Positions 8,781 to 18,905 of a DNA stretch of 64,000 nt are shown here, piece by piece. A model generated the notes under the pieces. That model ran no database searches and was not told the DNA's origin. It worked only from the letters and a program-made list of their open reading frames with translations. Origin of the DNA: Novipirellula sp052161655 (GTDB lineage Bacteria; Planctomycetota; Planctomycetia; Pirellulales; Pirellulaceae); contig NZ_CP197418.1 of the NCBI RefSeq assembly GCF_052161655.1, positions 3,286,001 to 3,350,000 on the forward strand. The letters run 5' to 3'. Positions within the stretch are counted from its first letter, which is position 1; each line of letters starts with the position of its first letter. Both the position numbers and the translations under genes were made by a program.

Positions 8781-11700
8781 ATGTGTCGCTTGACCTTTAG
8801 GGCGACTTTCACTTTTTCGCTGGCGTGGATCGCTGTAACGCTGGCGAACGATTCCTCCGTTTCCGCGGTGCCACCGGCTGCCACCACCACAAGCCCCGTC
8901 GATTTCGCCACAGACGTGGCTCCGATTCTGGCAACGCACTGCCTGAGCTGTCACAACGAAGTGCAGCGCCGTGGTGACCTTTCGCTGACCACCGCAACCG
9001 ACTTGATCGACAGTGGTGCGATTTCGGCCGACCTTGCCGATACCAGTCGGCTGATGGAAATGATCACGCCAATCGATGGCAGTGCGGAAATGCCTCAGGA
9101 TGCTCCGCCGCTTTCGCAAGCACAGATCGATATGCTGAGCCGATGGATCGAGGGCGGCGCGGTTTGGCCCGATGACGTCACGTTAACCGAACCGTCGGTT
9201 TCTGATTTGGATTGGTGGTCGCTCCGCCCCATCGCAGCACCGGCGATCAACGAGAACGAACCCACTCATCCAATCGATGTGCTGATTGATGCCAAGTTAG
9301 AAGCAAACGATCTTCGACCGGTCGGCGTCGCAGATCCGGCAACGCTGGTCCGGCGATTGCATTACGATCTGACCGGACTGCCACCCACGGTCGCGGAAAT
9401 CGATACGTACTTGGAAGACGTAAAGTCAGATCCCAAAAACGCTTACACGAAGCTGGTGGATCGCCTGCTTGATTCAACCCGTTTTGGTGAAAAGTGGGGG
9501 CAACATTGGCTGGACGTCGCTCGCTATGCGGAAACGCATGGATACGACAAGGACAAACCACGCACCAACGCATGGCCTTACCGCGACTATGTCATTCGCA
9601 GTTTCAATGACGACAAACCCTATTCACGGTTTGTCCAGGAACAAGTCGCGGGGGACGCATTGTTCCCGGGCGATCCCGACGGAATCATCGGACTAGGATT
9701 TCTCGCGGCGGGACCCTGGGATTTCATCGGGCACACCGAGGTGGGCGAAGGGAAACTCGATGGTCGGATTGCAAAACATCTCGACCGCGACGAAATGGTC
9801 TCCGCCGTGTTCAACGTTTTCATGAGCACGACGGTGCAATGTGCCCAATGTCACCATCACAAATTTGATCCGATTCGGGCAGACGACTACTACCGATTGC
9901 ACGCTGTGTTTGCCGGGATCGATCGAGCGGATCGCATCTACGCCGGGTTGTCGCCGGAACAAGAACAACAACGTCGCCGGCTGTCGGAACAAATCGCGGT
10001 GCTTGAGAAACAGCGCAGTGAAGTTCAGGCCGAACGGGACCATGTGATTGGCGAGCCCACTCGAGTATTGGATCGTCGCATCGAGGAGCTGATTCAAAAG
10101 CACGGTATTGAGCAGTCCGTTGCGTACGGCTATCACAGCCAAATTGCGTCCGCCCCGGATACGACCAAGTGGGTGCAGCTTGATTTCGGAGCAGTTCGTT
10201 CGATCGCGTTGATCCGGTTGACACCCGCGTTTGACAATTACAACGCGATTGGTGCTGGCTTTGGATTTCCGTTGCGTTACCGCATCGAGGTTTCTAACGA
10301 CGAACAGTTTGCGGATGCGTCGGTACGCTGCGTGCTTGACGCCAGCAGTGATGACCAACCAAATCCAAAGCTAGAGAAAATCGTGGCGGAAACGGCAGGG
10401 CCGGCCTTTCGTTTTCTGCGTTTGACGGCAACCAAGTTGTCACCGCGACGCAACGATTTCATTTTTGCGCTGGGCGAAATTGAAGCGTTGGATTCCGAGT
10501 CGAGTGAAAATGTGGCTCTGCATGCTGCGGTCAGTTCGTTGGACAGCATCGAGGCCGAGCCAAGATGGAGTGTCAAAAATCTGACTGACGGCATTGCTTA
10601 TCGCCGGGTCGAAGGTGAACTGGCAATCGCCAACCTGATCCAACTGCAACGCGATCGAGCCAAGGTGCTGCAAAACTTGGACACAGCCGACTTCGATTCA
10701 CGTCTAACGAAAATCACTCAGTCGCTTAGCGATCTGCGAACCCAACAAAATCAATTTCCCGTTGGCGTGAAGGTTTACGCGGCGGCTACTCACTTCGAAA
10801 CCCAAGGGAAATTCAAACCGACCGAAGGCAAGCCTCGCCCGATCCATTTACTGCACCGCGGTGACCTGCGAACACCGGGTGACCGTTTGGCTCCGGGGCT
10901 TCCGGTGTTGTGGAATCAGGCATCACACGCCGCGTGTGCCGCCAATAACGAAGACGAGGCCGACTCGCGAGCCTGTTTGGCTCACTACCTCACCGCTCGT
11001 GACAATCCGTTGGTGTGGCGGAGTATGGCCAATCGGCTTTGGCAGTGGGTGTTTGGTCAGCCGTTGGTTAGCACGCCGAATGATTTTGGCCGGATGGGGA
11101 CGCTGCCGACACATCCTGAACTGCTCGATTATTTGGCCACCCGACTGCGAGACGATCCTCAACAATCGATCAAGGCGATCGTGCGATTGATGGTCACCAG
11201 CGGAGCGTACCGCCGAGCGAGTTCCGCGGATGACCACAATGCCGCAATCGATTCAAACAACACGCTGCTATGGCGATTTAATCGCCGTCGGTTGACCGCC
11301 GAAGAGTTTCGCGACTCCCTGCTTTCGATCAGCGGCGTGCTGCGATTGGACGAACGTGGAGGCCCGAGTTTCCAGGACTTCGTGATCGAGAAACCCCAGC
11401 ATTCACCTCACTATGAATACCATCTTCACGATCCTAATGACCCCAAGTCGCATCGCCGCAGCATCTATCGCTTTGTCGTCCGTAGCCAGCCGCAGCCGAT
11501 GATGACGACACTCGATTGTGCCGATCCCTCGATCAGTGTCCCTCAGCGTGATGAATCGACCACGGCCCTTCAAGCTCTGACGCAGTGGAACAATCGTTTG
11601 ACCGACGCGATGTCGAAACACTTTGCAGAGAGAATCAAAACGACAAACCCGTCCAGCACAGCAGATCAACAAATTGATCTCGCCTGCCAATGGACGTGGG

Positions 11701-11816
11701 GGCGATATCCCAACGACGACGAGCGAACAATGCTGCGAACATTGATGCAAACGCACGGTGAAGCAACGCTAGCGAGAGTGCTGCTGAACACCAGTCAATT
11801 CATTTATGTGGAGTAA
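8781..11816 (+). CDS. PSCyt1 / DUF1549 / DUF1553 secreted protein with an F5/8 type C-like insert
   Basis: A ~1011-residue exported protein of the planctomycete-type cytochrome family. After a signal peptide (hydrophobic FTFSLAWIAVTLA) comes a PSCyt1 domain with one heme-c motif, CLSCH (~55-59), then DUF1549 (around DLDWWSLRPI to ~390, with RRLHYDLTGLPPT and KWGQHWLDVARYAETHG), and at the end DUF1553 (DFGRMGTLPTHPELLDYLA and RRRLTAEEFRDSLL). Between them, at ~446-566, is a beta-rich region (WVQLDFGAVRSIALIRLTP, YRIEVSNDEQF) resembling an F5/8 type C (discoidin) carbohydrate-binding domain. The ATG at 8781 gives a better signal than GTG 8757. It is followed after 8 bases by the DUF1501 gene, the usual partner; the pair is thought to act outside the cytoplasm, but its reaction is unknown. 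Confidence 0.92.
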   Translation: MCRLTFRATFTFSLAWIAVTLANDSSVSAVPPAATTTSPVDFATDVAPILATHCLSCHNEVQRRGDLSLTTATDLIDSGAISADLADTSRLMEMITPIDGSAEMPQDAPPLSQAQIDMLSRWIEGGAVWPDDVTLTEPSVSDLDWWSLRPIAAPAINENEPTHPIDVLIDAKLEANDLRPVGVADPATLVRRLHYDLTGLPPTVAEIDTYLEDVKSDPKNAYTKLVDRLLDSTRFGEKWGQHWLDVARYAETHGYDKDKPRTNAWPYRDYVIRSFNDDKPYSRFVQEQVAGDALFPGDPDGIIGLGFLAAGPWDFIGHTEVGEGKLDGRIAKHLDRDEMVSAVFNVFMSTTVQCAQCHHHKFDPIRADDYYRLHAVFAGIDRADRIYAGLSPEQEQQRRRLSEQIAVLEKQRSEVQAERDHVIGEPTRVLDRRIEELIQKHGIEQSVAYGYHSQIASAPDTTKWVQLDFGAVRSIALIRLTPAFDNYNAIGAGFGFPLRYRIEVSNDEQFADASVRCVLDASSDDQPNPKLEKIVAETAGPAFRFLRLTATKLSPRRNDFIFALGEIEALDSESSENVALHAAVSSLDSIEAEPRWSVKNLTDGIAYRRVEGELAIANLIQLQRDRAKVLQNLDTADFDSRLTKITQSLSDLRTQQNQFPVGVKVYAAATHFETQGKFKPTEGKPRPIHLLHRGDLRTPGDRLAPGLPVLWNQASHAACAANNEDEADSRACLAHYLTARDNPLVWRSMANRLWQWVFGQPLVSTPNDFGRMGTLPTHPELLDYLATRLRDDPQQSIKAIVRLMVTSGAYRRASSADDHNAAIDSNNTLLWRFNRRRLTAEEFRDSLLSISGVLRLDERGGPSFQDFVIEKPQHSPHYEYHLHDPNDPKSHRRSIYRFVVRSQPQPMMTTLDCADPSISVPQRDESTTALQALTQWNNRLTDAMSKHFAERIKTTNPSSTADQQIDLACQWTWGRYPNDDERTMLRTLMQTHGEATLARVLLNTSQFIYVE

Positions 11817-11824
11817 CGATTCTT

Positions 11825-13297
11825 ATGGAAAACTTTCGCTCTCACCTCACGCGTCGATCATGGATGGGCAGCGGGCTTTCGAGTTTGGCGGGCATTGCGT
11901 TTGCCGATTTGCTATCCCGTGATCATGTGCAAGCTGGGGCAAGTGGCGCGACGACACGGCTGCATCATCCCCCGCGTGCGAAACGCGTGATCCAGTTATT
12001 CATGGCCGGTGCCGCCAGCCATGTGGATACGTTTGATTACAAGCCACTATTGAAGAAGCAAAATGGAAAGCCTTGGGATCCAGGCGAACAGGTTGAGTTG
12101 TTCCAAAGCACACCGGGGGCATGCATGGCCAGTCCTTGGCAATTCAATCCCTACGGCGAATCGGGCAAGATGCTCAGTGACATCGTCGCCCCCTTGGGTG
12201 ACGTGGTGGACAAGATCGCGTTTATTCACAACGTGGTCGCAAAAACCGGCGTCCATAGCCAAGCGACGTTGCTGCAGACGACCGGGTTCCAACTGCCGGG
12301 CTTTCCGAGTGCCGGGTCGTGGATTTCCTATGGACTGGGAAGCGAAAACGAGAACCTTCCCGCCTTTGTCGTCTTGCCCGACCACCGCGGACTAGCATCC
12401 AACGGAGCCAAGAACTGGGCCAACGCGTTTTTGTCGGCCGAGCACCAGGGCACCGTCATTCGTCCTGGGAACGAGACGCCGATTCGCGATCTGTTTGCTC
12501 CCGAAAGTGATTTTATCACTGCAAAAAACGACGTCGCCGGCTTGGAATCGCTTCGCAGGCTGAATCTCGCCTATGCAGAAAAACGGGCTGACGATGACCG
12601 GCTTGCCGCGCGAGTGCGATCATACGAGCTTGCCGCGGCGATGCAGATCAGTGCCACCGATGCGCTGGACGTTTCTGCCGAGCCGCAATACATCCGTTCG
12701 ATGTACGGACTCAGCAACGAAGGATCACGGGTCGATGATTCGGTTATCAACACCAAGGCCGAGACCGAATTTTTTGGCCGCAAGTGCTTGGTCGCTCGTC
12801 GGTTGCTCGAACGCGGAGTTCGCTTTGTGCAAGTTTGGAGCGGTAATGACAACGGTCATCCACGTCGCAATTGGGACAGCCACGAGAATGTCCAGCGTGA
12901 TCACGAGCCGTTGGCACGCGGGATGGCAACCGGAGCCGCTGCGTTGATCAAAGATCTCGAACAGCGTGGGATGCTCGACGACACGATCATTTTATGGACG
13001 ACCGAGTTTGGACGGATGCCTTGTTCGCAAGGCAGCAAAGGTCGCGACCACAATCCATTCGTGTTCACAAATTGGTTGTGCGGAGGCGGCATCCAAGGTG
13101 GCAGCTATGGGCCGAGTGATGAGTGGGGGTACAAACCGCAATCACGTTCGCAGCACACCGAGGTCTATGACATCTACGCGACGATCTTGCACCAATTGGG
13201 AATCGACCACACGCGGTTGGCGGTACGAAACAATGGGATTGATCGCCGCTTGACCGACGTCCACGGCCACGTGCTAAAGGAAGTTTTGGCCAGTTGA
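11825..13297 (+). CDS. DUF1501 family protein, Tat-exported
   Basis: A 490-residue DUF1501 protein, a family distantly related to sulfatases/alkaline phosphatases. It has a Tat-type signal (LTRRSWMGSGLSSLAGIAFA at ~8-27) followed by the domain with RVIQLFMAGAASHVDTFDYKP, GVRFVQVWSG, WDSHENV and ILWTTEFGRMPCSQGSKGRDHNP, and the C-terminal HTEVYDIYATILHQLGIDH. The His/Asp-rich stretches suggest metal binding, but no activity is established. It starts 8 bases after the DUF1549/1553 gene, so the two are one operon; this tandem is a hallmark of planctomycetes and probably forms a functional unit in the periplasm. Confidence 0.94.
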   Translation: MENFRSHLTRRSWMGSGLSSLAGIAFADLLSRDHVQAGASGATTRLHHPPRAKRVIQLFMAGAASHVDTFDYKPLLKKQNGKPWDPGEQVELFQSTPGACMASPWQFNPYGESGKMLSDIVAPLGDVVDKIAFIHNVVAKTGVHSQATLLQTTGFQLPGFPSAGSWISYGLGSENENLPAFVVLPDHRGLASNGAKNWANAFLSAEHQGTVIRPGNETPIRDLFAPESDFITAKNDVAGLESLRRLNLAYAEKRADDDRLAARVRSYELAAAMQISATDALDVSAEPQYIRSMYGLSNEGSRVDDSVINTKAETEFFGRKCLVARRLLERGVRFVQVWSGNDNGHPRRNWDSHENVQRDHEPLARGMATGAAALIKDLEQRGMLDDTIILWTTEFGRMPCSQGSKGRDHNPFVFTNWLCGGGIQGGSYGPSDEWGYKPQSRSQHTEVYDIYATILHQLGIDHTRLAVRNNGIDRRLTDVHGHVLKEVLAS

Positions 13298-13410
13298 ATC
13301 CCGCAACATGCCGAGGGCAGGTTGCGAGTGATCGATCGCAAACAGGCAAAATTGAGCCGACGGCACGAGCCGCGTGCTGTCGATTTAAACGTAAAGCAAA
13401 TTGCGATCGT

Positions 13411-13475
13411 GAGTCGTGGGCCGTAAGGCACCGGGTAGAGCGTGGGACCCGGCCGCTCACGCGTCACGGCTCACA
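13411..13475 (+). repeat. Dispersed GC-rich intergenic repeat, copy A
   Basis: Carries GTGGGCCGTAAGGCACCGGG and, after a short spacer, GGGACCCGGCCGCTCACGCG, then TCACGGCT. Near-identical copies lie at ~51752-51825 (same strand) and ~42405-42466 (opposite strand). It sits between the convergent DUF1501 and beta-helix genes. Confidence 0.8.
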
Positions 13476-13533
13476 AGAGCCGCGACGCGCCGGCGAACGC
13501 GTGAAGCGACGTCGCGACAATCTCGTATCTCGA

Positions 13534-16500
13534 TCAAAGCGAATCAAACGCGTCTGTGGTGGCAAAGAACCCATCGGTGGTCGTGTCCGGTGACGTTTGT
13601 GTTTCTGCGTTTGCGTCTGTGGCGGGAACCGACGGATGCACGGACTGTGCACGTGATGCCTCGGCGTTTTGCCAAGCGGGCTTCGTTGGCAACGTCGTTA
13701 TGGGCGGCATCGCCAAGACGATGTCCTCGCCTCCGACGAGACGGCGCAAGTCGTCTGGATCCAACCACGGCGTCGCGGCTGTGATCGCAATGTTCAGATC
13801 GGGAACTCGTTCGAGTCTGGCCAGTGCATTGATCACTTGCAGCGCATCAAAGGCGGTCACCAAACCATCGCCGCTGACGTCAAAGTAACGATTGGGCCAA
13901 ACGACCACGCCAAGCGGATTTACTAGGCGACCGTCGCTAAGAGAATATGTTTGTGATTCCAGTTCGTTGATGATCAGCAGAGCGTCGGCGGCGGTGATGA
14001 ATCCATCGTTATTGGAATCGGTTTTGCGAATCAAGTTTTGCCAGGGCAGTGGCAGCCCTGCTTCGATCACTCGCGGCATCGGATTGCGCTGGTTCACAAG
14101 CGATCTCAAAAACACTCCGTTGAAAACTCGTGTCGATCCCATCCGCCAATCCTGTGGCTCACTGAGCAGGATATTGCCGCCCGCGAAACCGCCCACCTGG
14201 ATCGATTCGCTTTGGGGCGACAAACGCGATACTGCATCGGAGTCGATGAACAGATTGGACCTTGCATCCTCGGCGAGTTGAATGACCGCGAAATTTCTCG
14301 TCCGGTACACATCTTCCAAGACGTTGGCGGGCGTGGTGGATGTCAGGAACTGAAGCGTATTGCGACCACCGGCACCATCGAATTGAAGGTCGATCGACGT
14401 CGGCAGCGAGTCAGGATCAAGTCTAAGTTGAAACGTCTCGTTCAGCCCCGTGCCCAAGACCAGCACTGTGCCCGCTTGAATTGACAATCCGTCCGTCGCG
14501 GATGAAGCCTCGGTCGGCGAACTTTCAAAGCGGACAATTTCGTCGTCGCTTGTGACGTGAAATCCACCGCCAAGTGAACTCGTGTTGGCCGCCACGGTGC
14601 TCAGCATAAGCGTTACTGCGACATCGTTTCCCGCGACTCCGCCTGCGGAGTTGGCCGCTTGGTTTGCAGTGATGTCGCTATTGATTAGCGTCAGTGATCC
14701 CTTGTCGATAAAGATTGCACCGCCTCGATCCGTAGCGTCATTCCCGCTGATCGTCGAGTCACGAAGTGATATGTGTGCGTCGTTAGCAAAGATGGCACCT
14801 CCAAGCGACGCGGTGCCTCCGGTCAGACGAACATCATTCAATGTCAATTGAATGTCGGGATCCAAGATCGTAAAGATGCGGCTTCTATTTTCCGCGTCAA
14901 TGATCGTCTGTTCCGATCCGTTCCCCGCAAAGACAACATCGTCTTTGATTTCGATTTCGCCTTGCTGAACCTTCATCGGAGATGTAACGGAGGAGGCAAA
15001 ACGCACTTCGAATTCACCCGCCGTGGCATTTGCGATCGCAATCGCTTCGCGAAGGCTGATCTCGAGATTTGCGGCGCTCAGCGGATTCGCATCGGATTGA
15101 TCGTCAGCGGTCGTGACGATCACCACCAGATCATTCTCGGTTTGTCGTTCATAGGAACCAATGTCGACACCGCCGAGGGCATCACGAACATACAAACTGC
15201 CCCGTTGATCGGTCGCCGAGTTCGGTAAACCTATCGAACTGCCAGCATCTAGTGCGGCTGACAACGGGGGCAAAGCGTGCGTGGGTGTCGGACCACCGTT
15301 GAGTGCGAGCGGTTTCAGAATTTTCTGTATGGGAACAATGCTGCGACCTTGTGGCGATGATTGACCGATGATATTCGAGTCGCGTCCGTGCACCAGTCCT
15401 GCTGCGGACGCGGGATCGCCAATCAAGCTAAAGAAACCGGCGAACGTCCCTCCGAGCGTTGAGAGATCGTTACGCGTGGTGGCTTCATTTCCAGCAACGA
15501 TCGAATTGGTCAGCGTCGTCACTGCGTTCGCTGAAACGATCCCACCACCGTGGCCATCCGCTCGGTTGCCCGAAATCGTACTTTGCAGAACTTCCGCAGT
15601 CCCAGTGAACTGCAGCAATCCGCCGGCATCCGACGTGGCGTGATTTCCCGAGATGGTGCTTTGCTGAATTTTGCCTTGATTGCTAAGCGTCAATCCGCCT
15701 CCGAACGCGGCTTGATTGTGATCGATTGTGCTGTTTTGAATCACCGTTTGGCTGCGAGGAGCCGAGTAGATTCCACCGCCAAGTGCGTCCGCTGTGTTAC
15801 CGGTGACATGGCTTCGCTGCAGCGTCAGGTTTTCGGTCGACCAGATCGCTCCGCCACTGCCCGAAACGCCTGAACCCCGAGCGTGGCCGCCGGTCAAACC
15901 AACGTCGCTGATCGTTACATTGATCGACTGATTGGCATCCAGGTCGTCGATCGTAAATATCCGTGAATTCGCATTGGCATTGATCGACAATCGAGAAGCC
16001 CCGAGTCCTACCAATTCCAAATCATCACGGATCACCAAGTCGCCCAAGGAAAGTTCGATCACTCCCAAGGTCAGCGACGGATCAAACTCGATGCGATCCG
16101 GCCCAAAGCTGGCGTTTGCTAAATCAATCGCTTCACGCAAACTGAGGTCAGCCGGGTTCCCTAAAAACGCATTGGCGTCAAGTTCGTCCGCGAGTGTCGT
16201 CACCACAAAAGGACCGGTCGACAGCGATTGCAATTCATAAGCACCAATGTCCAGATTGGTTTGTCCCAGCGAAACAGCCGATCTGGCAAACCCTTTGCCA
16301 CGTTGATCAGTCGTCAATGCATTTCCAATGTCGTCAAATGCCAAGGACGCGCGGCCGGCACCGATCGCGGGATTGTCAACTTGATTTGCCAACGCATGCG
16401 TCTGCGTGATGCCGCCATAAAAACTAAGCGGCTTCAATACATCGGAAAACGATAAGGGAACGCGTCCGCCAGACCCGTTGTCGCGTCCAAAAATGTTCTG

Positions 16501-17835
16501 GCTCGCTGCCGAAGGATCCAGTCCTCCCGTTGTCGCTGGATTTCCGATCAGGTTGTTGCGTCCGAGTGTCGGCGATTCGGTAATCAGATCACTGCCGTTG
16601 CCCAACACAATCGTATTGTTCAGCGTTGCGGTACTGGTGTTGTTCGCGAACATTCCGCCGCCTTGCGAGGCGAGATTCAGAGCAATGGTCGTGTGAGTTA
16701 GCGTCGATCCACTATCGATGTCGCGAATCCCACCGCCGCTGCCCGTGGCAATGTTTCCTGAAACGGTGCTATTAAACATTCGTGTGGTCGCATCCAATTG
16801 AAACAATCCGCCACCATCAAGTTTCGCTTGATTACTGGCGAGCGTTGATTGTCGGATTGTCAACGCACCAAAACGATTGTAGATGCCGCCGCCGTCTCCA
16901 TCGGTCTCATTGTCAACGATCGATGTGGCTGTGATCGCAACGGTGACTCCCTCGTTGTAGAGGGCCCCACCCCCGAGAAACGCGTTGTTGTCTCTGAATG
17001 TGGATTCACTCAGACTTGCGAGATTATTTCCCGACAGACTGATCGCGCCGCCGTAGCGTGCTGCAACGTTTCCTGCAAATACAGAGTTTTGAATTTGGAC
17101 TTCGGCGGATCGCGTCATCAGTCCGCCACCGTGGGACGCAGAGACATTGCCTGCCAAGTGGACAGCGTCAAAACGTATTTGACTATCCGAATCTGCAAAC
17201 AAACCGCCGCCACCCGCGTCGGGATCACTTCCGAGTGCCTCGTTTGCTTCGATTGCGACATGATTCAGTAGCAGCGAACCGCCAACCCAAAGTCCACCTC
17301 CGCTGGCGAGTGGCTGTCCATTGGGATCGCTTGACAAGGCACCGTCGCTGCCATCGTCGGTCGCGATGCCGCCGCGAATCGTCAAGTCGTTGACGATCAA
17401 GGTCACGCCGGGCATGACTTGCAACACACGATCGACGACATTTTGGTTCAGGATTGTTTTCCCGATCCCCTGGCCATTGATGGTCACACTAAAGTTGCGT
17501 TCACTAAAATCGAGGTCTCCGCTAAGAGACTCGTTTTCTTGGCCAGCGGGGTTGGCGACGCTCAGGTGATACACACCGGCAGCCAGTTCAATCGTGTCGT
17601 TCTCGAAATTCTGATTTGCTTGAACGATCACGTCTCGCAAGCTGCCCGCTGCCCCATCCAGTGCGGCGGGCGATGGCGTGTAAACCGCCATCATGTGCCG
17701 CGACTCAAGCAGCTCGTGAATCAAGCGGCGGCGGACGGAGTGGATCGAAGCACGCAAAGCGACTCCGCCGTGCACCGAACGGAGTTTTCGGCGCCGCTGT
17801 TGACGAATCGTTAACAGGCTAGCGTGACTTTTCAT
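13534..17835 (-). CDS. Giant secreted beta-helix protein with LEPR-XLL-like N-terminus, CSLREA-like modules and dockerin-like C-terminus
   Basis: A 1433-residue surface or secreted protein. The basic N-terminus (RQQRRRKLRS) leads to ELLESRHMMAV at ~42-52, the LEPR-XLL-like motif seen on many planctomycete exported giants. Three large modules follow, each opening with a CSLREA-like motif (SLRDVIVQAN near 65, DLSLREAIDLAN near 560, EISLREAIAIAN near 930) and continuing into right-handed beta-helix / polymorphic-outer-membrane-like repeats (many GGGI, GGAIF and STISGN turns). At ~1265-1335 two Ca-binding dockerin-like segments appear (DSNNDGFITAADALLIINEL and DVSGDGLVTAFDALQVINAL), then a Thr/Pro-rich tail. 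It probably binds or modifies polysaccharide at the surface; no catalytic residues are recognised. Confidence 0.9.
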   Translation of the reverse strand: MKSHASLLTIRQQRRRKLRSVHGGVALRASIHSVRRRLIHELLESRHMMAVYTPSPAALDGAAGSLRDVIVQANQNFENDTIELAAGVYHLSVANPAGQENESLSGDLDFSERNFSVTINGQGIGKTILNQNVVDRVLQVMPGVTLIVNDLTIRGGIATDDGSDGALSSDPNGQPLASGGGLWVGGSLLLNHVAIEANEALGSDPDAGGGGLFADSDSQIRFDAVHLAGNVSASHGGGLMTRSAEVQIQNSVFAGNVAARYGGAISLSGNNLASLSESTFRDNNAFLGGGALYNEGVTVAITATSIVDNETDGDGGGIYNRFGALTIRQSTLASNQAKLDGGGLFQLDATTRMFNSTVSGNIATGSGGGIRDIDSGSTLTHTTIALNLASQGGGMFANNTSTATLNNTIVLGNGSDLITESPTLGRNNLIGNPATTGGLDPSAASQNIFGRDNGSGGRVPLSFSDVLKPLSFYGGITQTHALANQVDNPAIGAGRASLAFDDIGNALTTDQRGKGFARSAVSLGQTNLDIGAYELQSLSTGPFVVTTLADELDANAFLGNPADLSLREAIDLANASFGPDRIEFDPSLTLGVIELSLGDLVIRDDLELVGLGASRLSINANANSRIFTIDDLDANQSINVTISDVGLTGGHARGSGVSGSGGAIWSTENLTLQRSHVTGNTADALGGGIYSAPRSQTVIQNSTIDHNQAAFGGGLTLSNQGKIQQSTISGNHATSDAGGLLQFTGTAEVLQSTISGNRADGHGGGIVSANAVTTLTNSIVAGNEATTRNDLSTLGGTFAGFFSLIGDPASAAGLVHGRDSNIIGQSSPQGRSIVPIQKILKPLALNGGPTPTHALPPLSAALDAGSSIGLPNSATDQRGSLYVRDALGGVDIGSYERQTENDLVVIVTTADDQSDANPLSAANLEISLREAIAIANATAGEFEVRFASSVTSPMKVQQGEIEIKDDVVFAGNGSEQTIIDAENRSRIFTILDPDIQLTLNDVRLTGGTASLGGAIFANDAHISLRDSTISGNDATDRGGAIFIDKGSLTLINSDITANQAANSAGGVAGNDVAVTLMLSTVAANTSSLGGGFHVTSDDEIVRFESSPTEASSATDGLSIQAGTVLVLGTGLNETFQLRLDPDSLPTSIDLQFDGAGGRNTLQFLTSTTPANVLEDVYRTRNFAVIQLAEDARSNLFIDSDAVSRLSPQSESIQVGGFAGGNILLSEPQDWRMGSTRVFNGVFLRSLVNQRNPMPRVIEAGLPLPWQNLIRKTDSNNDGFITAADALLIINELESQTYSLSDGRLVNPLGVVVWPNRYFDVSGDGLVTAFDALQVINALARLERVPDLNIAITAATPWLDPDDLRRLVGGEDIVLAMPPITTLPTKPAWQNAEASRAQSVHPSVPATDANAETQTSPDTTTDGFFATTDAFDSL

Positions 17836-17904
17836 TTGCCCGACATTGTTGCCGATTCCCGCTCCGAATGCGAGAGCTTGGGGGGCTGCAAACGAGCAAG
17901 CGGG

Positions 17905-18900
17905 CTAGATTTTGATGACGGCGCGGCCGACCATTTCACCTGCCAAAATCTTGCTGACCAACGACTTCAGCTGGTCCATGGGGTAAATCTGGGTTAGTGA
18001 ATCGAGATCATCCAACTTCCATTCACCCGCCAAACGCTGCCAAATTTTTTGACGCTCCGGCAGGGGGCACATCGCCGAATCGATTCCACAAAGCGTAATT
18101 CCACGCAGCAGGAACGGATAAACGGTCGTATTTAGCTCGCTTCCACCGGTCAACCCGCAAGCCGCGATGCAGCCGCGGTACGAGGTCGTCCGCAGCAACG
18201 TTTCTAGCATTTTCCCACCCACCGAGTCGACCGCTGCTGCGTAAGCCGCACTCAATAAAGGCCTTTTGCTGTCATCCACAAACTCGCTGCGTGTGAGGAC
18301 TTTTTCGACTCCACGTTTTTTCAGGTTCGCGTGCTCACTTTCCTTTCCTGTGACCGCCACCACGGAGTAGCCCAATTTTACGAGCAGCGAGATTGCCAGA
18401 CTTGCGACGCCGCCGGTCGCTCCCGTGACGACGACGCTGCCGGATTCCGGGGTCACACCATGGTTGATTAGGGCCCCCACACATTGTGCCGCCGTGAAAC
18501 CAGCGGTGCCGAGGGCCATCGCTTGGACCGGAGTCAAGGAATCGGGCAGTGGCACCGCCCATGAACTGGGCACATCGATCTGTTCTGCCCAAGCGCCAAA
18601 ACAATTCACGCCTAGTTGGTTCCCCGTCACAATCACTTGATCGCTGACTTGGAAATCGTCGTCCGCGCTTTGAATCACTCGGCCGACAGCATCGATGCCT
18701 GGAATGTGAGGGAATTTTCGGACGATCCCCGGGTTTCCGGTCGCGGCGAGTGCGTCCTTGTAATTCAGTGACGAGTATTCGACTTGGATGCGAATGCGTG
18801 GCGATTGAGAGTTCGACGCATCCAAAATCGAAGTGGGTTGCTGAGTGATTGACGATGTCACTTCGCCAGCGTCGTTTTTTTCTACCCAGAAACATTGCAT
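17905..18900 (-). CDS. MDR-family acrylyl-CoA reductase / quinone oxidoreductase (YhdH/AcuI type)
   Basis: A 331-residue zinc-free medium-chain reductase expected to reduce acrylyl-CoA or a related enone with NADPH. Family signatures are clear: SSLNYKDALAATGNPGIVR at ~36-54, HIPGIDAVGRV, LGTAGFTAAQCVGAL, the nucleotide-binding VVVTGATGGVASLAISLL (~155-172), VDSVGGKMLETLL and PFLLRGITLCGIDS. Length matches E. coli AcuI (324 aa). ATG 18900 is five bases after the stop of the preceding gene on the same strand, so the two are an operon; a longer start (18948) would overlap that gene by 43 bases. The physiological substrate in a planctomycete is not settled. Confidence 0.92.
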   Translation of the reverse strand: MQCFWVEKNDAGEVTSSITQQPTSILDASNSQSPRIRIQVEYSSLNYKDALAATGNPGIVRKFPHIPGIDAVGRVIQSADDDFQVSDQVIVTGNQLGVNCFGAWAEQIDVPSSWAVPLPDSLTPVQAMALGTAGFTAAQCVGALINHGVTPESGSVVVTGATGGVASLAISLLVKLGYSVVAVTGKESEHANLKKRGVEKVLTRSEFVDDSKRPLLSAAYAAAVDSVGGKMLETLLRTTSYRGCIAACGLTGGSELNTTVYPFLLRGITLCGIDSAMCPLPERQKIWQRLAGEWKLDDLDSLTQIYPMDQLKSLVSKILAGEMVGRAVIKI

Positions 18901-18905
18901 CTGAC

